A DNA stretch of 64,000 nt from Istiophorus platypterus (Eukaryota; Chordata; Actinopteri; Istiophoriformes; Istiophoridae), in the NCBI GenBank assembly GCA_016859345.1, contig CM029119.1:1792109-1856108 (forward strand). Direction: 5' to 3'. The notes beneath the pieces are model-generated. The model did not search any database and was not told the origin of the DNA. It was given only the letters and a program-made list of their open reading frames with translations. Shown piece by piece: positions 1 through 20,960 of the stretch. The stretch's first letter is position 1, and the number at the start of each line of letters is the position of its first letter. The position numbers were made by a program, and so were the translations under genes.

Positions 1-703
1 CATCAAAACCAGAGTTTTCTACTAATGTTTTGATATCAATAATCCACTGAAAAAAAGATATTTATTATATCAGGGCTCAGATCATTATGTGAAGTGGAGA
101 TAAAGAGCTATGTGACATCTTCATAGGAGTGGATACATTTTCCATATTTGTGGATGAAGGATCAAAAATGCAAAATGCACAAAAGAGAAGAGAATGGGTC
201 TCAGGACTGAACCTTGATGCACACCACTAGAAATACAGTATTAACTTTTCTAAAAATAACTCCCTTAAGGGAAGTACCTGACTAGTTTGATAAAAACAAA
301 GCCAGTCAAGGACTGTACAAAAGAGACCTATGTTTTATTTTGAGATTAACCATATTGAATGCAGCATTGTGGTCATGAAGTACCAAATCTATTTTGATAT
401 TCTTTATAATGTAGAGGGGGCTGTCTTAGTTCTGTGTTAAGCACAGAGACCAAATGGATATTTTCAAATACCCAATTTGAGGCCGTAAAGTCTGACAGCT
501 GAAGGTAAACTTACTTAGGTAAAGTAGAGAAGTATTTTGCACAAAAATCAGATGGAAACTGGATTTTAACTAAATTTTAGCTGCTGGGAATATCCAGATA
601 TTATGTCATTTTATCTACAGAAAGACCAAACTACAAAATGGAGCAAAGAATGCAAGGGCAGTGCAGTAATATGGACTTGTCTTTTAAAGAAACATTACTT
701 TAC
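1..703 (-). other. Intron of dcxr downstream of coding exon 4
   Basis: AT-rich sequence after the exon 4 donor at 703-702. I looked for the next DCXR exon, which would carry the catalytic Ser and YxxxK, and did not find it. The next exon probably lies left of the window. No other gene or clear repeat is seen here. Confidence 0.6.
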
Positions 704-2965
704 CTGGGACACATGCAGCACAGCTTTCACATTCACATTGAATGACCTGGAGAGGAAAGACACCTTAGAAAGATATGAACATAACGAGCTGCCACATCAG
801 GAGACAGTAATGTCTGACTCATATGTTCTAGACTGTGCTGTATCCTAGGACTATTTACAAACGCAACTTCTTAGCTGGGGATCATAAAGGTATCTCATAT
901 TTGTCTTACTGGTCAAACTGGTCAGGTGTGACTGCCAGAAATGGCTGCAGCTTGGCACAGGCAGCATTATTCACAAGCAGATCAATGGGGCCGATGTCCT
1001 TCAGTGCTGCTTCTGTGGCCCCCCAGTCTGCCAGGTCCACACACACCGGGATGATGGATGCACACTGTGAGAGGAAACCAAAACCAGACACATGTATGCA
1101 GATGACAGGAGAAGAAAAAGAGGAATGTGTAAATGTGATCTGTTTCTATATCAGACTTGAATATGTGTATACTAACTCTATATAATAGTATACTATGAAA
1201 ATCAATATAAAGCAAATGTTATAGCATTTAGCATGTAATCAGCTCACAACTCTTAAGAGTTCTCCTTCTAAATCTTCTATCCAGAAAGAGGCTAAAATCT
1301 CTGGTGTTATCTCATTTGACTCTCATGCTTTTGATATCAAGTTTCATAAACTGCATTAACTTACAATATTTCTGTTTGATGATTTTAAAACCTTCATCTT
1401 TTTTATATTTTGAAATTATTTTCAAAAATTGCCTTAATCTTTTCTTGTTTTGTAACTCATAAATTGCCTTGTTATTTCGGGGCTGGGGGTGGTACCTCCT
1501 GCGTTAGACTGTTCAGGTCTGCCTGTGTGCGTGTGACCGCCGTGACCTCTGCCCCACAGCGTGCCAGAGCCAAAGCCGTGGCTCTGCCGATCCCTGAGAC
1601 AAAAAACATCCATAAACACAAAGACTTATTACAGAGTAGTTGTGCTGCTGTGACACTGGAACCAACACACACACACTCACACACACATTCCACACATTTC
1701 TCAGGCTATGCCATACTGGCCTCCATTAACAAAGCCTTTTTATTCCGTTCGCACACTTTGTTGGACTGGACAAGACTCTCAGAGGATACGTGCAAATTCA
1801 TCGAACACGTCGATGAGTTCACATGCACATCATTCAAATTCATTACCACCACCTCAGCTTTTATCAGATCATTTTTGTTAACACAAAAGGAGGAGATTGT
1901 GGTGAACATGCTGTTAACCACTGACTGCAGGTTTAATGTTGTCCTTTCACTTGATGTATTTTATGTGAGCTGATGTGTATGGGTTTACCAAATTACATAT
2001 GTATTTTTTGTGTTTTCTGCCTCCGAAAAAACAAAGTCTGCGTTTGCTCTATGTTTGATCTGGCTGGAAGCGTCAGGAAAGTGCCTGCCCCCACCTTTCT
2101 TTATATGGAGGGTTAGCTTCTAACTTTTCATATTCAATCCAAGCAACAACAGAAAGGGAGAAGCTACAATGCCATTTCAATGTCTTAATTTCTCCAAAAC
2201 CATAAATAGATTCGTGCAAATATGAATATTTTCCCATATGGGTTGGAGTTAGAATATGACTGAGTGGCTCACAGCCTAAATGGCTGACTGATTAAATCCA
2301 CAGCCCCTTGCAGGGTCAGTCTGCAGAGTCGTGAGCTGAGACAGTAAAAGTTAAGCAAATTAAGCAAATGTTAAGTTAAGCAAATGCTTTAAAGAGCATA
2401 ATCTGCAGCAAACACCCAACATCAGCTACTTCAGTCAGGTCAACTGTGCAGTTTCATTATTTAGAGACAGTCGTTTAAGCTGATAGAGGAAAACTCAGTT
2501 TAGTGTCAGTTTCAATTTAGTAATTTCATTTTATCATCATTATATTTTAGTTCCACAGCTCATGTTGAACATTATCTTCTTCTAAAGCTGTTCATTGGGC
2601 CTGATGTCGGCTGGCAGAGTCAGGGTGTGGGTTGGGTTCAGGTTCAGGTTCGGGTTCGGGTTCGGGTTCGGGTAAAGGTACCCGTAAAACTAAAGGTAAG
2701 AGCAGGCTTCCCCCAGAATCGACCCCCAGTCTCGGCCTCTAACACCAGAATGAGAGCAGGTTGGGGACAGGCCTCCTCCGTTTTTTGCGGAGAGCCCATG
2801 TAGACGCCGTTTCTGCGCTCGGCTGGCGCTGAGGGGCCGAACACACGTTTCTCCCTTCGAGACTGCGGCTGTTAAAAGCCCCGGAAGCAGCTTGCGTTAG
2901 TTGGTAGCTTTACCTTTTCCGGCCCCGGTGACCAGAGCTCGTTTACCCGCGAATGTGATCTCCAT
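704..2965 (-). CDS. dcxr: Dicarbonyl/L-xylulose reductase, 5' part (4 exons, runs off the left edge)
   Basis: Short-chain dehydrogenase/reductase that reduces L-xylulose and alpha-dicarbonyls with NADPH. Coding exons read on the minus strand are 2965-2914, 1593-1496, 1064-910 and 746-704. All have AG/GT borders and compatible phases, giving 116 codons in frame. Exon 1 starts METFAG-like (MEITFAGKRALVTGAGK) and exon 2 continues GIGRATALALARCGAE, so the Rossmann TGxxxGIG cofactor loop is split across intron 1. The exon 3 stretch CVDLADWGATEAAL is followed by LLVNNAA, the SDR NNAG-type motif. Exon 4 reads SFNVNVKAVLHVSQ. The match to vertebrate DCXR is near residue for residue. The catalytic Ser and YxxxK lie in exons beyond position 1 and are not visible. 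The start is chosen because ATG 2965 gives the family's usual N-terminus and sits in a CpG-rich promoter. The gene is head to head with RFNG. Gene identity is very sure; exon ends are inferred from splice consensus. Confidence 0.93.
2626..2672. repeat. GGTTCG-type hexamer tandem repeat
   Basis: About seven to eight copies of a GGTTCG/GGTTCA hexamer, ending in GGTAAAGG. It lies in dcxr intron 1, about 240 bp downstream of coding exon 1 in the transcript direction. It reads through as Arg-Thr repeats on the minus strand, which is a by-product and not a protein. Confidence 0.8.
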
Positions 2966-3250
2966 GGTCGGTCCGGTCCTCGGCGACCAGCTCACACCGA
3001 CCGACGACGGGACGCAGAGAGGGGCGGGCGGTCATGTGACTGCTTCCCGTCCACAGCCCCGGCTGACGGGGCGAAGCTCACCGCTGCTTCCTATTCGCCC
3101 CCGGACTGTCCCCGGCCCGGTTCACCTGCTCCGGGCTCAGGTGGTCGTGGATCGGGCTCAGCTAGCGGCAGGAGACGGGAACAGGACCCGGACCCTTCTG
3201 CAGACTTCCGCTGTCTCTGTGAGACTAAAGCTCGTCAAAGATCAGGGTCC
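2815..3250 (-). promoter_or_regulatory. CpG-rich promoter region of dcxr
   Basis: A GC- and CpG-rich block covers the first dcxr coding exon and the sequence upstream of its ATG (2965). Visible elements are a GC box (GGGGCGGGCG, 3021-3030), directly followed by GTCATGTGAC (3031-3040), an E-box of the M-box/CLEAR type bound by MITF/TFE family and USF factors. No TATA box is evident, as is usual for a housekeeping CpG promoter. The transcription start has not been fixed. Confidence 0.6.
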
Positions 3251-3394
3251 AAACATGTTAGTGCTCCCGCTCGGACCTGCAAAGTCACGGTGAACACGCA
3301 GACACCGGCAGGGTCTGTGTGTGAATGTGTTAAAGGGTCAGTTCATCCAAATATCAGTAAAAACTTGCAGTATTCGCTCACTTGTGGGATATGT

Positions 3395-4123
3395 TGTGGT
3401 ACACGTAAAAATTAGTCATTAAAAGTAGAAGTCCTACTGAAGTAAATGTACACAAGTATTATTAGTAAAATGCATTTAAAGTTTTAAACGAAAATCACGT
3501 CCCCCTGACTTGTGTATTATTATGTATGACATCATTAGATGAATAATACTAAAGCATCAGTGTGGAGCAGCATGTTGCTGTTTGAGCTGCTGGAGGCGGA
3601 AATGGTTTTAACTAAAAAACAAATAAAGTTCTGATACAAATCTGTTCTCTGTTTTTAGATATTGTTGCTATTGTTTGTTGAGATATTTAATCATTTGAAC
3701 ATTTATTTTAAAAAAGAAACCATGTGAGAAGTTTAGAGGAAAAGTTCACTGTTTGCTGGAACTTTTAACAACTAATAGACGTCTGAAACGTGACTCTGAT
3801 CTCACACTGCTGTTTTTAAGATTTCAGAAGCTCAAAAGGCTGGAAACCACTGGTTTAATCCTTAACACTGTGTTGTATTTTAAAAGTTTGTTTGTTGATC
3901 CATTGTGTAAAATCTTCATCTTAAAAATAACTAGTCACTAAAGCTCTCAAATAAATTTAGTGGCATAGAAAGTAAAGAATTTCCCTCTGAAATGTAGTGA
4001 AGTATAAAGTAACATAAAATGGAAAGACTCAAGTAAAAGGTAAAATACAGTTACCAAAAAAAAAAAAAAATTGTACTTAAGTACAGAAATTGAGTAAATG
4101 TAATGAGTGACTTTCCAACACTG
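3395..4123. repeat. Fish interspersed non-autonomous DNA-transposon-like repeat
   Basis: The right end holds AATTGTACTTAAGTACAG and then AGTAAATG...CTTTCCAACACTGG. The left end holds AAAAGTAGAAGTCC...AGTAAATGTACACAAG. These are recognisable from a very common fish element whose end reads as a trail of ACTTAAGTAC words and closes on CCACACTG-like sequence. It lies between the dcxr and rfng promoters. The exact borders are approximate and the class (hAT-like MITE) is from memory. Confidence 0.6.
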
Positions 4124-4384
4124 GATAATTGTCTCTGAGATTTCTCCCTCCTCCCTAATAGAATGGGGGCCAATGAAATTTGGTTTTTAAAGGTCATAAG
4201 GTCATGGCTGGCTGACTGGAAATTTTCTGTTTCTCCCCCGATTCTGAGTAAATTCTCTAGAATCATGAGTGTAAACATCCCAGGAGATCATCAGTTTCAG
4301 CTTTACTCAAACCAGCCACAGTCAGAGTCACTGAGATCACAATTTTTCTCCATTCTGATGTATGAGTTGAACATTAACTGAAGT

Positions 4385-4680
4385 TCCTGACCTGTATCTG
4401 CAGGATTTCATGCATTAACCAACAAAGCATCTCAGTGAGATGTTCAGCCAGCACAAATTTCCCAGAGCAGCTTCAGTGCTCCTTGGCATTGATTTTCCAA
4501 GTCTCTGAACTCTTCTGGAGAGATGGACACCATTCTTCCAAAGTATATCCCCTCATTTAATGTTTTGATGATGGTGGTGGAGAACTCTGTCAAAAACGTC
4601 GGTCCAAAATCTCACTTAGGTTTTCGACTGGGTTGAGATCTGGTGACTGTGAAGCCCAAAGCATGTGATTCACAACCTTA
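4385..4680. repeat. Degenerate fish interspersed repeat fragment
   Basis: The block around GGGTTGAGATCTGGTGACTG and TGTTTTGATGATGGTGGTGG resembles a repeat family widespread in fish genomes, probably a DNA-transposon relic. It has no intact ORF. It ends next to a perfect hairpin at 4681-4714. Family assignment is from memory and uncertain. Confidence 0.45.
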
Positions 4681-4709
4681 ATTTATCACTGACTGTGAAT
4701 AGTCAGTGA

Positions 4710-4748
<39 letters not shown>

Positions 4749-4751
4749 ATA
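4681..4751. repeat. Perfect 14-bp inverted repeat followed by (AAAT)n
   Basis: Positions 4681-4694 (ATTTATCACTGACT) and 4701-4714 are exact reverse complements around a 6-nt loop. They run directly into about ten AAAT units (to about 4751). It lies roughly 100 bp upstream of the CpG-rich rfng first exon. Confidence 0.85.
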
Positions 4752-4849
4752 TGCAGTACTCATCCTCAGGAAGTCTCAGCTCAGAGCATGACCACATTTT
4801 TTCATCTCGCCTCTCTGAAGCCACGCAGCAGCCTTTTATTCTGAAAGAG

Positions 4850-5222
4850 TTGACCGGAATCGGGATGTTACTTTCATGGCGGCTCGGGTCCAAGCGGTGC
4901 TCGGCGGTCTGTGGAGGGTTTCGTTACCTTGAAGCTGGCGGGCTGGAGGTGGACGCAGTCCGGGCTCGGAACCTCTCAACAGCCTCCCGAAGGCCAGATA
5001 AAAGCAGGGTCCGACCCCGGGGGCCAGACCGCTGGAACAAAGACGGACGCGACGAGGCGAGCGGCGGATCTGGAGGAATTCACGCTTCAGCGCCGTCGAC
5101 ACTGAGGTTTCCCAGGAAGCTGGTGGAGTTTCAGTGAAGCCGCTTGAATCTTTCCTCCTGCGGACCGACTTCAAGGCGCTAAACTAGCAAACAGAATCCG
5201 ACCAGTCCTCCGATGTCCCCTG
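4850..5222 (+). promoter_or_regulatory. rfng: CpG-rich promoter and non-coding exon 1 of rfng
   Basis: A CpG-rich block ends in a strong donor (CCCCTG|GTAAGT, GT at 5223-5224). The matching acceptor is TTTTCTGTGCAG at 6121-6132, just before the coding exon, so 5222 is probably the end of a 5' UTR exon spliced to 6133. The transcription start is not fixed. An ATG at 5213 opens a short upstream ORF that continues in exon 2. Confidence 0.6.
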
Positions 5223-6152
5223 GTAAGTGCCTTTTCCTCACCAGACTCTGCTTGGATTGTTCCCATTTATACACGGGCAACCTGGAGTAAAGCAGCCAGG
5301 AGTTCACAGAAAATACTCCTCAGATGCTTCTAGACGAAGCTTTGGAAACGGCCTGTTTGCGTTTAACTTTTGTTAGTGTGAATCCCACGAGATACCATCA
5401 CACAATCACCCGACCAGACGACGTCACACACATCTGTCAGCAGCAAAGCAGATGTAAGCGTGTATCAGTGCCCTGAAGGTGAGAACTGCTTAGTAAATTA
5501 AACACATGTCGGATTTAATGCGTCGTAAAGAAAGCACACGGAAACCTGCCTGTCTTTAATGGATCTTTAACCTGAAGTGGTTCAGCTGTTTGACGGGTGA
5601 ATCCCCAGGCTGAGATCAGATGATGGCTCTAAACAATCAGAGAGCCAGTGGCTCCAAGTCCTGGACCAGGTCCGGAGCTTGTTGTCTTCCTCCTTCAGTT
5701 CGGACCCAACCGGTTCAGCAAGAGGGAGGAAAGTTCAGGGAACCTTGTCTCAGACCTTTTAGCTCAAAGCCTCAGCGCTCTTTAAAACCCACCGTCAGCC
5801 CTGTGAAACTCCATTTTATCGATCAAAGTAAGAAAGAACGACTTCACTGCCATTTTTCCTCAACCAGTCCACATTGGACCTGGTCCAGATAAAAAAATTT
5901 GCCAAATCTGGACTAGATATTCCTAGAGAAGCCAAGGACTCCTGGAAGCACAGTTTCAGATTTGTGAAGGCTTTACTCTATTCGTGAAAACATGGCAAAA
6001 AATGGCACTATTACTGCTTTATAGAAACAAGTCTTTCTGTGGCTAGAAACCCATCAGACAAGTCCACGTCTCTCCTTTTTGTTTTGAATTTTTGGATTAT
6101 GAACACGCTGTTGAATCTCCTTTTCTGTGCAGGACTCCATGTGATGCTGTGA
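5213..6152 (+). promoter_or_regulatory. Upstream ORF 1 of rfng (spliced, 9 codons)
   Basis: If exon 1 (to 5222) is joined to 6133, the ATG at 5213 reads M-S-P-G-L-H-V-M-L and stops at 6150-6152. A second upstream ORF, ATG 6155 to TGA 6197-6199 (14 codons plus stop), follows at once. Both end before the main start at 6226. They could lower fringe translation. This rests on the predicted splice and on transcription starting upstream of 5213. Confidence 0.45.
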
Positions 6153-6225
6153 GGATGGGACAGGGTGGTGTTGGAAGTGACTGCAGCCCTGGAGGCTGAT
6201 TAACCCTCTCCATCGGCCAGTCAGG

Positions 6226-16444
<10,219 letters not shown>

Positions 16445-19400
16445 GAGCCACAGTGTTTTTACCCTGTTGCAGTGACAGCTGCTAAACATTTATCCCACTG
16501 TCTCACTCTGCCATGTTTGGGTCAAGCTACTGGTAGCTGGGATACTGCACATGTCATTAAGTGGGTGTCTTTATCCAAAGCAGGCTCAGCCAATGCCTAA
16601 TGAATGCAAAGTGCTAGTGTTAGTTTTCTTGTGTTTTTTTTTCTCTAGCTTCCAGTGTTTCCCAACAAGGAAACACAACAGTCTCCTTGATAATCGAACA
16701 AATTTATAACTACATATTGTGACCACTGTGTGGATATTTTTTCCATTTAATTCCTGAGTCATCATGTTTTCTCCTTAGTTTGGTGTGTGTCATGGCACTA
16801 AATGCTTCACTTTCTCCGAACGGTCATTGCTGTGGTGAAGACTCCATCCAAAGCAGTGAAACAACGCTCTTTTCATGTCATATTGTTCAGAGTGCCATCA
16901 TCATTTGCAGAGAGGGGAAACAAAGCAGTCACATCAGCCTACTAGCTGAATTACTTAAATTTATTTACCCAGTGTTGCTCCAAGACAGGTGATTGATGAA
17001 TATAATGGAAGATTTTCCCATTCATGTTGACAGGATGTAAATGAAGCATATGGGAATATTCAAAACATTTTGCCACTATAATCAGGAAACAAAACTACAC
17101 TGTTTCTTAACTGATCCAAAACCTAAAAGGAAATTGATTGAAGCATCTGAGTTAAATCCACATGTTCTACAAAGACCAACCTCAAGGTTAATGCCACTGT
17201 TAGTGGTGTAGTAACAGAATTTGAAGCTCACTGTAAGTGGAAGGGTTTTTTTTTTAGCTCTAAGCCCTATGGAACTCAGTTAACTTCTCTCCTGAAGTTA
17301 TTTATATGTCTTGTATATTTGGATTATGTTCAATGAAACCAATATTATTGTACCACTAATACCACCATTTGAATTTCTTGCTCATCCAAGCGGAGGCATT
17401 CAAATGGCCAGTCCCCTGATACAGTATTTTGAAAAAGAATTGGGTTTTTATTTCTGGAAAATTGGTCTCGTCATGTATGGCATCCCAACACCTTTTGCTT
17501 CTCGAATGGTTGAGTCAAGAATCAAGCTCAAGGATCACAGCATGAAGGAGGAAATACAGAAGCTGTTACTCTGACGTGTAACCTGTAGCACCCTTGCTAA
17601 CTATAGATATGTAATCTAAGATACCCTCATTTGCAAAGTGGTGATGGGTCATTGTAATCCTTCCTCCTCTCACTTCATCCTCTTTGTGTACACATGGTCC
17701 ATGTGTGTGTTTTATTAAGAAAAACTCAGATGTCTGAAACCTGCTCTTCATGCTCATTAGTTTAACCAACTAGTTACATATTCTACATGTATGGTGTGAC
17801 TACTCATTTCCTAACTGAAAGAGCTTAGAATGCATATCCATGTTTCCTGCCTTTATCATGGTTTCAATGATGGAGGCAGGAAGTAGGAAAGATTAGCCGG
17901 ATTTTTTGGGCTCTATCCACTGGGGTTTAACTTTACAAGTAGAGTAACAATCTGGGCTGGGTAATTAGCCCTAAAAACGAATACTTCCCTGTTGTTATAG
18001 ATCACTATAAAAGAAGTCACTTTGCCAGATAGCCGTTTTGTGCTCTGAAGTGTAATTGTTTTTGGCTCAACCAATGAGATCTCGTCTATCAGTGCCATAC
18101 TCCTTTAACTTAATGGACAACCACTTTAGACAAAAGCTACATTATGTGAAGGAGCCCACAGTGTTATCATTACCTTGTTGTGTACTCACCAAACAATGAC
18201 TGATTGTGATGGTTCTTTCATGTTATTATTCACATGATAGCAACAAGTCAATGTAAAATTACAACAGTTTACAACGAAAAATGGTACTTGGAAAAAGGCT
18301 GAACAAGATTTTTTTTATTTTGTCTGAGATGTGAACTGAACTCAAGTTTGGTATGATCAGAAATGAGATTGTTTGACCATCTGACAAATCTCTTTGCAAG
18401 GTTTGTTGCTGTGTGGACATTTATTTCAGCCTGTTGTACCGATGCCCTCATATTCTCAACCAAATACTCTTCTGCTTCGTGTTTATAGTTTTGCACTGCT
18501 TTGATTGTCACTTCCTATATGTTACTGAGTGTAGTTATAGGTTGCAGTGATTATGTAAATATGAGTTGTCGTCTGTTCTGTTGTTTTCTTGTTCTTTGTT
18601 TACTCTTGAATATTCACTTTTTTCATAGCTTTCAGCCGTAGCTACGTCTATGCTTCTTTAAGGCAGAGCTGCTGTGGAGGGAGAGCAGTATGTTTATTAA
18701 GGTTATGATGCAGTCAGGCCAAAAGAAATCTGGTAAAATGTTTATCATGTGGTGAAAAGCGAGAGGGGGCAGGAAATAGTGTAGGGTTGTAATCACAACT
18801 GTAGGAGCTAGCATGACTAGCATGTTAATAACAGTAAGTGTCAAATGAAACAGTTCTGTCACTGTCCTAACACTCTACAACCAGGCAGCATCTCTCCTTC
18901 TCTGCTGCTCTTAATCATTTGCCCTGCAGTTTGAAAACTAGAATATAAACAACAGACGTTTATGTTATGTAGGGTCGTTAGAAGATGGTTTTCCAATATT
19001 TTAGTGATCACTGACCTTTTGTTTAGCACCTACATAAGGTCACAATTTACAGGTGAGCAACACTCAAGTACATGATAAGGTTTCATAAAACTGGCTTGGT
19101 GTCCTTGTGACTTTCAATTTAAAGTTCCAACATTAGGCCACAGTTCTAAAACTTGAATACATAAAGAATAAAATATAATGGTCAGATTACCATAAAGATA
19201 TTCCTCCTCTCCAGCAAACAAACCCTCTCCATTCAGGCCACACCATTAGCTTGCATCACCATCAGGAGAAATTTGACATTTGTACCTCTGTGGATAGCAA
19301 AGAATTGTTAGTCTTCTGTTAGGTCCGTTTTTAAAAATGTTTTTAAGGTTGGATCTAATGAACGCTAAAACCTCTGGGGGCTGCCAGAAGGACTGTAGAC

Positions 19401-20197
19401 ATTTAGCCTTTCTTTTACCAGCCATGGCACTGATGGGGCTTGAGGGACGGTAATGTCCAGATTGAAATATCAGAGAAATTATCAGGTTGCTTGCCATAAA
19501 ATTTGGGTCAGACGTTCATGTTCTTGACAGGATTCATAGTAATAACTCTGGGGATTCTCTTAGCTTTCATCTGCTGTCGCTATGAATCAACATTTGATTT
19601 GTCCGATACTTTTAATTCATGACCTGCAAAACTAATTCCCGTCAGCCTTAGATGAACTTCACATTACTGCTAATTAGCAAATGTTATCATGTTGATGCAC
19701 TACACCAAGATGGTGAACATGATTTGATCAAAGCACTGTTCTGCTTAAGTATTGGCTTGCAGACCCACTAGTGAGGGTGTAGACCCTTAGTTTACTTTTT
19801 AGCAGGAATCACATTGAAACCTTGTGAAAGATTTATGGCTCCTCCAGAAACCAACTGATGAAAGCCCTTACTAGCCACAGCCATACTTTACTTTTGGAGA
19901 TACCAGCTAGTCTTCTGACCCTGCAAGATCATTTTAGAGTTTCTCCTGATTTGGAACAAGTTTTAGGTCTTGTTATCTGATAACTGGTTCTTTGGCTCCA
20001 CCCACTCAGGTTACATAAAACCATGTCAGTATTTCTGCCTGTAAAAATTGTTGTGTGAAACACCTGTTTACCTTTTTGCATACAATACTAAAATCCAAGC
20101 TCCAGAGTTTGTGTCTCACTGCAGGTCAGTGGGCGAGACTGAAAGATAGAAGTGCTTTTGTAAATTGTTTACCACTTATGTATTATGTTGTTTAATG

Positions 20198-20203
20198 AAT
20201 AAA
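20198..20203 (+). terminator. Candidate polyadenylation signal for rfng
   Basis: An AATAAA in the context TTTAATGAATAAAACCTTTCTGAG, plus strand, about 3.75 kb after the rfng stop. An earlier AATAAA is at 19167-19172. Which one is used cannot be told from sequence. Confidence 0.3.
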
Positions 20204-20559
20204 ACCTTTCTGAGTCGCCAGAGTTACCACCATGCAGCAGCATCGATGTTTGCTCTGTTTTCTTTGAGTCGCAGAAGGGAACACCACATTACCAAGACTA
20301 TCATCTGCTAGTACTTTAGTCATTGCAAAGTTGGTCACATCATAAATAGTTGTCAGATTTATTGGAGTTTGTTTCACACCTCCTCCTGGGATCTCCTGCT
20401 CTGTAATCAGTTAAACATATGTTAGGCTGATGAGCTTACTGAGCTGAACACTGGGATAAGTGTGATTTATTGAAGCTGGTGGAGCACAACAGTGATTTAT
20501 TGCTATGGAACTTTCTGCTCCTATTCCACAAACTGGGTGTGTGTATACATGTCCTTCTG

Positions 20560-20960
20560 TGGTTGTGTGGAACTAATTTTGGTTTGAAACCAACATTGTG
20601 AGGACAATTTGTACAGTCCTACAATTTTTGAAAAGGGCTGTTTGGGGGGTTTGAACTTGGTTTTAGGGTTATGTCAGGGTTAGGTTTTAGGGTTAGATGG
20701 GTTGGGTTAGGGTTAGATCAGGGAAGGGATTTAGGGTTAAGGGTTTGGGTTTGGGTTTAGGGTTAGGTTAGGTGGGATTAGGGTTAAGGGTCAGGGTTTA
20801 GGGTTATCTTAGGGTGGGTAACGTTTAAGGGTTTAGGATTAGGGTCAAAATTAGGTTCAGGTTAGGGCTTGTGTTAGGGATTCAGTTATGATGGTTAGGG
20901 ATAGGGTAAGGGATGGGGAATGCATTATGTCAATGAGTCTCCTTATAACTAAAGTTGGAC
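20560..20960 (+). repeat. G-rich telomere-like interspersed repeat
   Basis: The flanks (GTGAGGACAATTTGTACAGTCC at about 20600 and AATGCATTATGTCAATGAGT at about 20920) belong to a repeat common in fish. They bracket about 290 bp of degenerate TTAGGG/GGGTTA words (about 20640-20930). The core is not a perfect telomere array. It is probably a dispersed repeat rather than a healed chromosome end. The plus strand is strongly G-rich and could form quadruplexes. Confidence 0.7.

Noticed and set aside
17311..17574. 87-codon plus-strand ORF downstream of rfng.
   Set aside because: No domain or signal recognised; lies in the presumed 3' UTR/intergenic DNA.
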